The position numbers and the translations under genes are program-made. The notes beneath the pieces are model-generated. The model was not told where the DNA came from. It saw nothing but the letters and a program-made list of their open reading frames with translations, and made no database searches. From Cyanobacteria bacterium QS_8_64_29 (GTDB lineage Bacteria; Cyanobacteriota; Cyanobacteriia; Cyanobacteriales; Rubidibacteraceae): a stretch of 40,055 nucleotides of DNA. Below are positions 37,862 through 40,055 of this stretch, piece after piece (position 1 is the stretch's first letter; the number at the start of each line of letters is the position of its first letter). Where the stretch lies: contig PXQH01000061.1 in assembly GCA_003022125.1 (NCBI GenBank), positions 1 through 40,055 on the forward strand, read 5' to 3'.

Positions 37862-39748
37862 TTGCTGCCGGAAGCTGCTTTGCCGCCCTCCCCGTTCGCC
37901 GAATTCCAGCCGCTTGCCGCGATCGCCACCACGCCAGCTGCGCTCAGGCAGCTGCAACCACTGTGCCGCGCGAGCGGGGCGACGCTCTGGGTGCCGCCTG
38001 CGCTGGGCGATTGGGAGGGCACCTGCTGCTACTCGGGCCCGCTTAAAGAACACCTCGCCGCGCTCTGGCCCCAGCACCGCGGATTTGTCTTTGGCTTAGC
38101 CACCGGTGCCGTCGTTCGGCTGATCGCGCCGCTGCTGGCGGATAAGTCTCACGACCCGGCAGTTGCGGTCGTCGACGAGCGCGCTCAGTTTGCCATCAGC
38201 CTGTGTGGCGGGCATCGCGGCGGCGCCGACCGCCTGACGCGCCTGATTGCAAGGCACTTGGATGCCACACCGGTGCTGACCGGCGGCGCCGAAGGTGCGG
38301 ACCTGCCCGGGGCAGACACGCTGGGCCTACCCTTTGGCTGGCGGCGAGGCGAAGGGGATTGGACGGCAGTAAGCGCCGCGATCGCGCGCGGCGAGCGCGT
38401 CCGCGTCGTGCAAACGGCGGGCTCTCGGCTCTGGCAGTCGCACCTGCCAGCCGGGCATCCGCTGGTTTTTGAGCCTCAGGCCGAGCCCGTCGCCGCCCAA
38501 ATCCGCATTGAGGCTGACGCTTCGGCCCCAGCCCAGGTGCCCACAGTCGCGTGGCACCCGCGAGTGCTGTGGTTGGGCATTGGCTGCGAACGCGGCACGC
38601 CCCAGTCCCAGATTGAGGCCGCGATCGCCCAGGCCTGCCAGCAGTACGGGCTGGTCCAGGCAGCCATTGCCGGCATCGCCACGATCGAGCGCAAGACGGA
38701 TGAAGCTGGCTTGCTAGGGCTGTGCCGCGATCGCGGCTGGCCGCTGAAGGCGTTTCCGGCCGCATCGCTGCGCTCGGTTGCTGCTCCCACCCCCTCAGCC
38801 ACAGTGGAGGCGGCCATGGGCACGCCCAGTGTGGCCGAGAGCGCGGCGCTGCTCGCGGTGGGGGCAGTGGATGGCACGGCCCCGGACGCCGGTGCCCTGC
38901 GCGTTCCCAAGCAGATCTCCAAAACGCCGGCGCAGCCAGGCGCCGTGACGCTTGCCATTGCCCAAGCGAGCGTGGAGTGGACCGGCCGCACGGGCCAGCT
39001 GCTGTTGGTGGGCATGGGGCCGGGCGCGCTCGAGCACATGACCCCTGCCGCGCAAGCGGCCGTGACGGGGGCAGACGCTGTGGTGGGCTACGCGCGCTAC
39101 GTCGAGGCGATCGCCGCGCTGCTAGCACCGGGCCAAATCGTGGAGCCGTTTGCTATTACCCAGGAGCAGCAGCGCGCCCAACGCGCGATCGCGCTGGCTC
39201 GCTGGGGATTGACCGTTGCGGTGGTCTCCTCAGGGGATGCCGGCATCTACGGCATGGCCGGTCTGGTCCTGGAGGAGCTGCAAGGCAGTGGCTGGGACGG
39301 CCGCACGCCGCAGCTTGAGGTCATCCCCGGCATCACGGCCATGCAAGCTGCAGCCGCCCGCGTTGGCGCCCCGCTCATGCACGATTTTTGCGCCGTCAGC
39401 CTGAGCGATTTGCTGGCTCCCTGGTCGCTGATCCGGCAGCGATTGGAAGCGGCCGCCCGCGCCGACTTTAGCGTGGCGCTCTACAATCCGCGCTCGCAGA
39501 ACCGACCGGACCACATTCGGGCAGCACGCGACATCCTGCTGGCGCACCGCGACCCGGCAACGCCGGTGGCGCTGGTACGCTCGGCCTACCGCGACGGCGA
39601 GCAAACCGTGCTGACCACCCTGGAGCGCATGCTGGAGGTTCCCATCGACATGCTCACTGTGGTGCTAGTGGGCAACCGCAGCAGCCGCTGCGACGGCCGC
39701 TGGATGCTGGCGCCGCGCGGCTACCGAGGCTTTGAGCGCGATGCTTAA
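37862..39748 (+). CDS. cbiG-cobJ: CbiG-CobJ fusion: cobalt-precorrin-5A hydrolase / precorrin-3B C17-methyltransferase
   Basis: Two corrin-ring enzymes in one 628-residue chain, a known arrangement in cyanobacteria. The CbiG part (about residues 1-300) has FVFGLATGAVVRLIAPLLAD, AISLCGGHRGGADRLTRLIA and the C-terminal WLGIGCERGTPQSQIEAAIA. A variable Ala/Pro-rich linker (about 305-370) follows. The CobJ/CbiH part (from about 377) has LLLVGMGPGALEHMTPAA, VVSSGDAGIYGMAGLVLEEL, VIPGITAMQAAAARVGAPL and ALYNPRSQNRPDH. No ATG is available at the N-terminus; TTG at 37862 or 37880 is the likely start, the second having GGAAG just upstream. It is divergent from the P19 remnant. Confidence 0.92.
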   Translation: MLPEAALPPSPFAEFQPLAAIATTPAALRQLQPLCRASGATLWVPPALGDWEGTCCYSGPLKEHLAALWPQHRGFVFGLATGAVVRLIAPLLADKSHDPAVAVVDERAQFAISLCGGHRGGADRLTRLIARHLDATPVLTGGAEGADLPGADTLGLPFGWRRGEGDWTAVSAAIARGERVRVVQTAGSRLWQSHLPAGHPLVFEPQAEPVAAQIRIEADASAPAQVPTVAWHPRVLWLGIGCERGTPQSQIEAAIAQACQQYGLVQAAIAGIATIERKTDEAGLLGLCRDRGWPLKAFPAASLRSVAAPTPSATVEAAMGTPSVAESAALLAVGAVDGTAPDAGALRVPKQISKTPAQPGAVTLAIAQASVEWTGRTGQLLLVGMGPGALEHMTPAAQAAVTGADAVVGYARYVEAIAALLAPGQIVEPFAITQEQQRAQRAIALARWGLTVAVVSSGDAGIYGMAGLVLEELQGSGWDGRTPQLEVIPGITAMQAAAARVGAPLMHDFCAVSLSDLLAPWSLIRQRLEAAARADFSVALYNPRSQNRPDHIRAARDILLAHRDPATPVALVRSAYRDGEQTVLTTLERMLEVPIDMLTVVLVGNRSSRCDGRWMLAPRGYRGFERDA

Positions 39749-40055
39749 TCGCCCTCGCGGTTGAAGAGTTTATCGAGCACCCCCGAAACGATTGACAGAA
39801 CGATCGAGCCCAAAACGGCGGGGAAAAAACCCCCAACATCAAAGCCGGGCGTTAGGTAGCCCACCAACCCAAACGCGATCGCGTTGACCACGAACAAAAA
39901 CAGCCCGAACGTCAGGATCGTCAGCGGCAGCGTCAGAATTGTCAGGATGGGCTTGACCACCGCGTTGACCAGGCCCAAAACGGCGGCGCCAATGAGGGCA
40001 GCGGCAATGCCGCTGATGGCCAAACCGGGCACGAGCTGTGCCGCGATTAGCAGCG
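39745..40055 (-). CDS. Phage-holin-family-4-like / YvlD-type membrane protein (5' end outside window)
   Basis: At least 103 codons are visible, running off the right edge in an open frame (LLIAAQLVPGLAISGIAAAL). The protein has three to four hydrophobic helices with the family pattern LGLVNAVVKPILTILTLPLT, FGLFLFVVNAIAFGLVGYLT and FFPAVLGSIVLSIVSGVLD. It ends in a short charged tail, KLFNREGD. Small proteins of this family are widespread in bacteria and are not true phage holins in most cases. The stop overlaps the cbiG-cobJ stop by three bases, convergently. Confidence 0.82.
   Translation of the reverse strand, partial: LLIAAQLVPGLAISGIAAALIGAAVLGLVNAVVKPILTILTLPLTILTFGLFLFVVNAIAFGLVGYLTPGFDVGGFFPAVLGSIVLSIVSGVLDKLFNREGD

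Noticed and set aside
39745-40055. A phage holin implying prophage
   Set aside because: The family name is misleading. Such small membrane proteins are common chromosomal genes, and no other phage gene is in the window.

Overview
The window is about 40 kb of chromosome from an oxygenic, phycobilisome-containing cyanobacterium with a high-GC genome. The evidence is a set of lineage-specific genes: apcD, the CyanoQ form of psbQ, light-dependent por, a cyanobacterial-type ndhB, a CbiG-CobJ fusion, the C5-pathway gene hemL, and small cyanobacterial families (DUF2808, DUF3172, DUF3727, DUF1802, DUF6439). The octamer GCGATCGC (HIP1) recurs throughout. I cannot name the genus from sequence alone. 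No rRNA, tRNA or CRISPR array was recognised.

Layout. 1-5.1 kb: transposase tail, Usp-like protein, NarL-type response regulator, hemB, a collapsed DUF72 gene and acs. 5.1-12.2 kb: secreted fasciclin protein, hisIE, hemL, DUF3727 and sbcC. 12.2-14.9 kb: a minus-strand operon hupE-DUF2808-cobW behind a cobalamin riboswitch. 14.9-15.5 kb: a scar holding a tnpB remnant split by a 102-bp MITE-like element. 15.5-19.5 kb: minus-strand por, thiO, psbQ, an alpha/beta-hydrolase-fold protein and a DCC protein. 19.6-25.2 kb: pyrB, moaE and small conserved genes, then rlmD broken near its start by a 14-bp tandem duplication. 25.2-28.6 kb: apcD and an unusual cluster of PilB/GspE-N-terminus-like repeat proteins plus a coiled-coil/zinc-ribbon gene with an in-frame stop. 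28.6-40 kb: ndhB, topA, a four-gene minus-strand block (VOC, S66 peptidase, hemE, SDR), a membrane-anchored VOC protein, a frameshifted P19-like iron-protein gene, the cbiG-cobJ fusion and a membrane protein cut by the window edge.

Themes. Tetrapyrrole metabolism recurs: hemL and hemB make ALA and porphobilinogen, hemE makes coproporphyrinogen III, por serves chlorophyll, and cbiG-cobJ, cobW and hupE serve cobalamin and its cobalt supply. Photosynthetic electron transport and light harvesting are represented by psbQ, ndhB and apcD. The second theme is gene decay: at least seven loci are broken in readable ways (terminal remnants, internal deletion, tandem duplication, single-base frameshift, nonsense codon, mobile-element insertion). 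If the sequence is accurate, this chromosome is losing accessory functions; if not, some of these are assembly errors.

The most interesting leads are the B12-riboswitch operon carrying an uncharacterised exported DUF2808 protein between a cobalt permease and CobW, and the repeat-protein cluster next to apcD.
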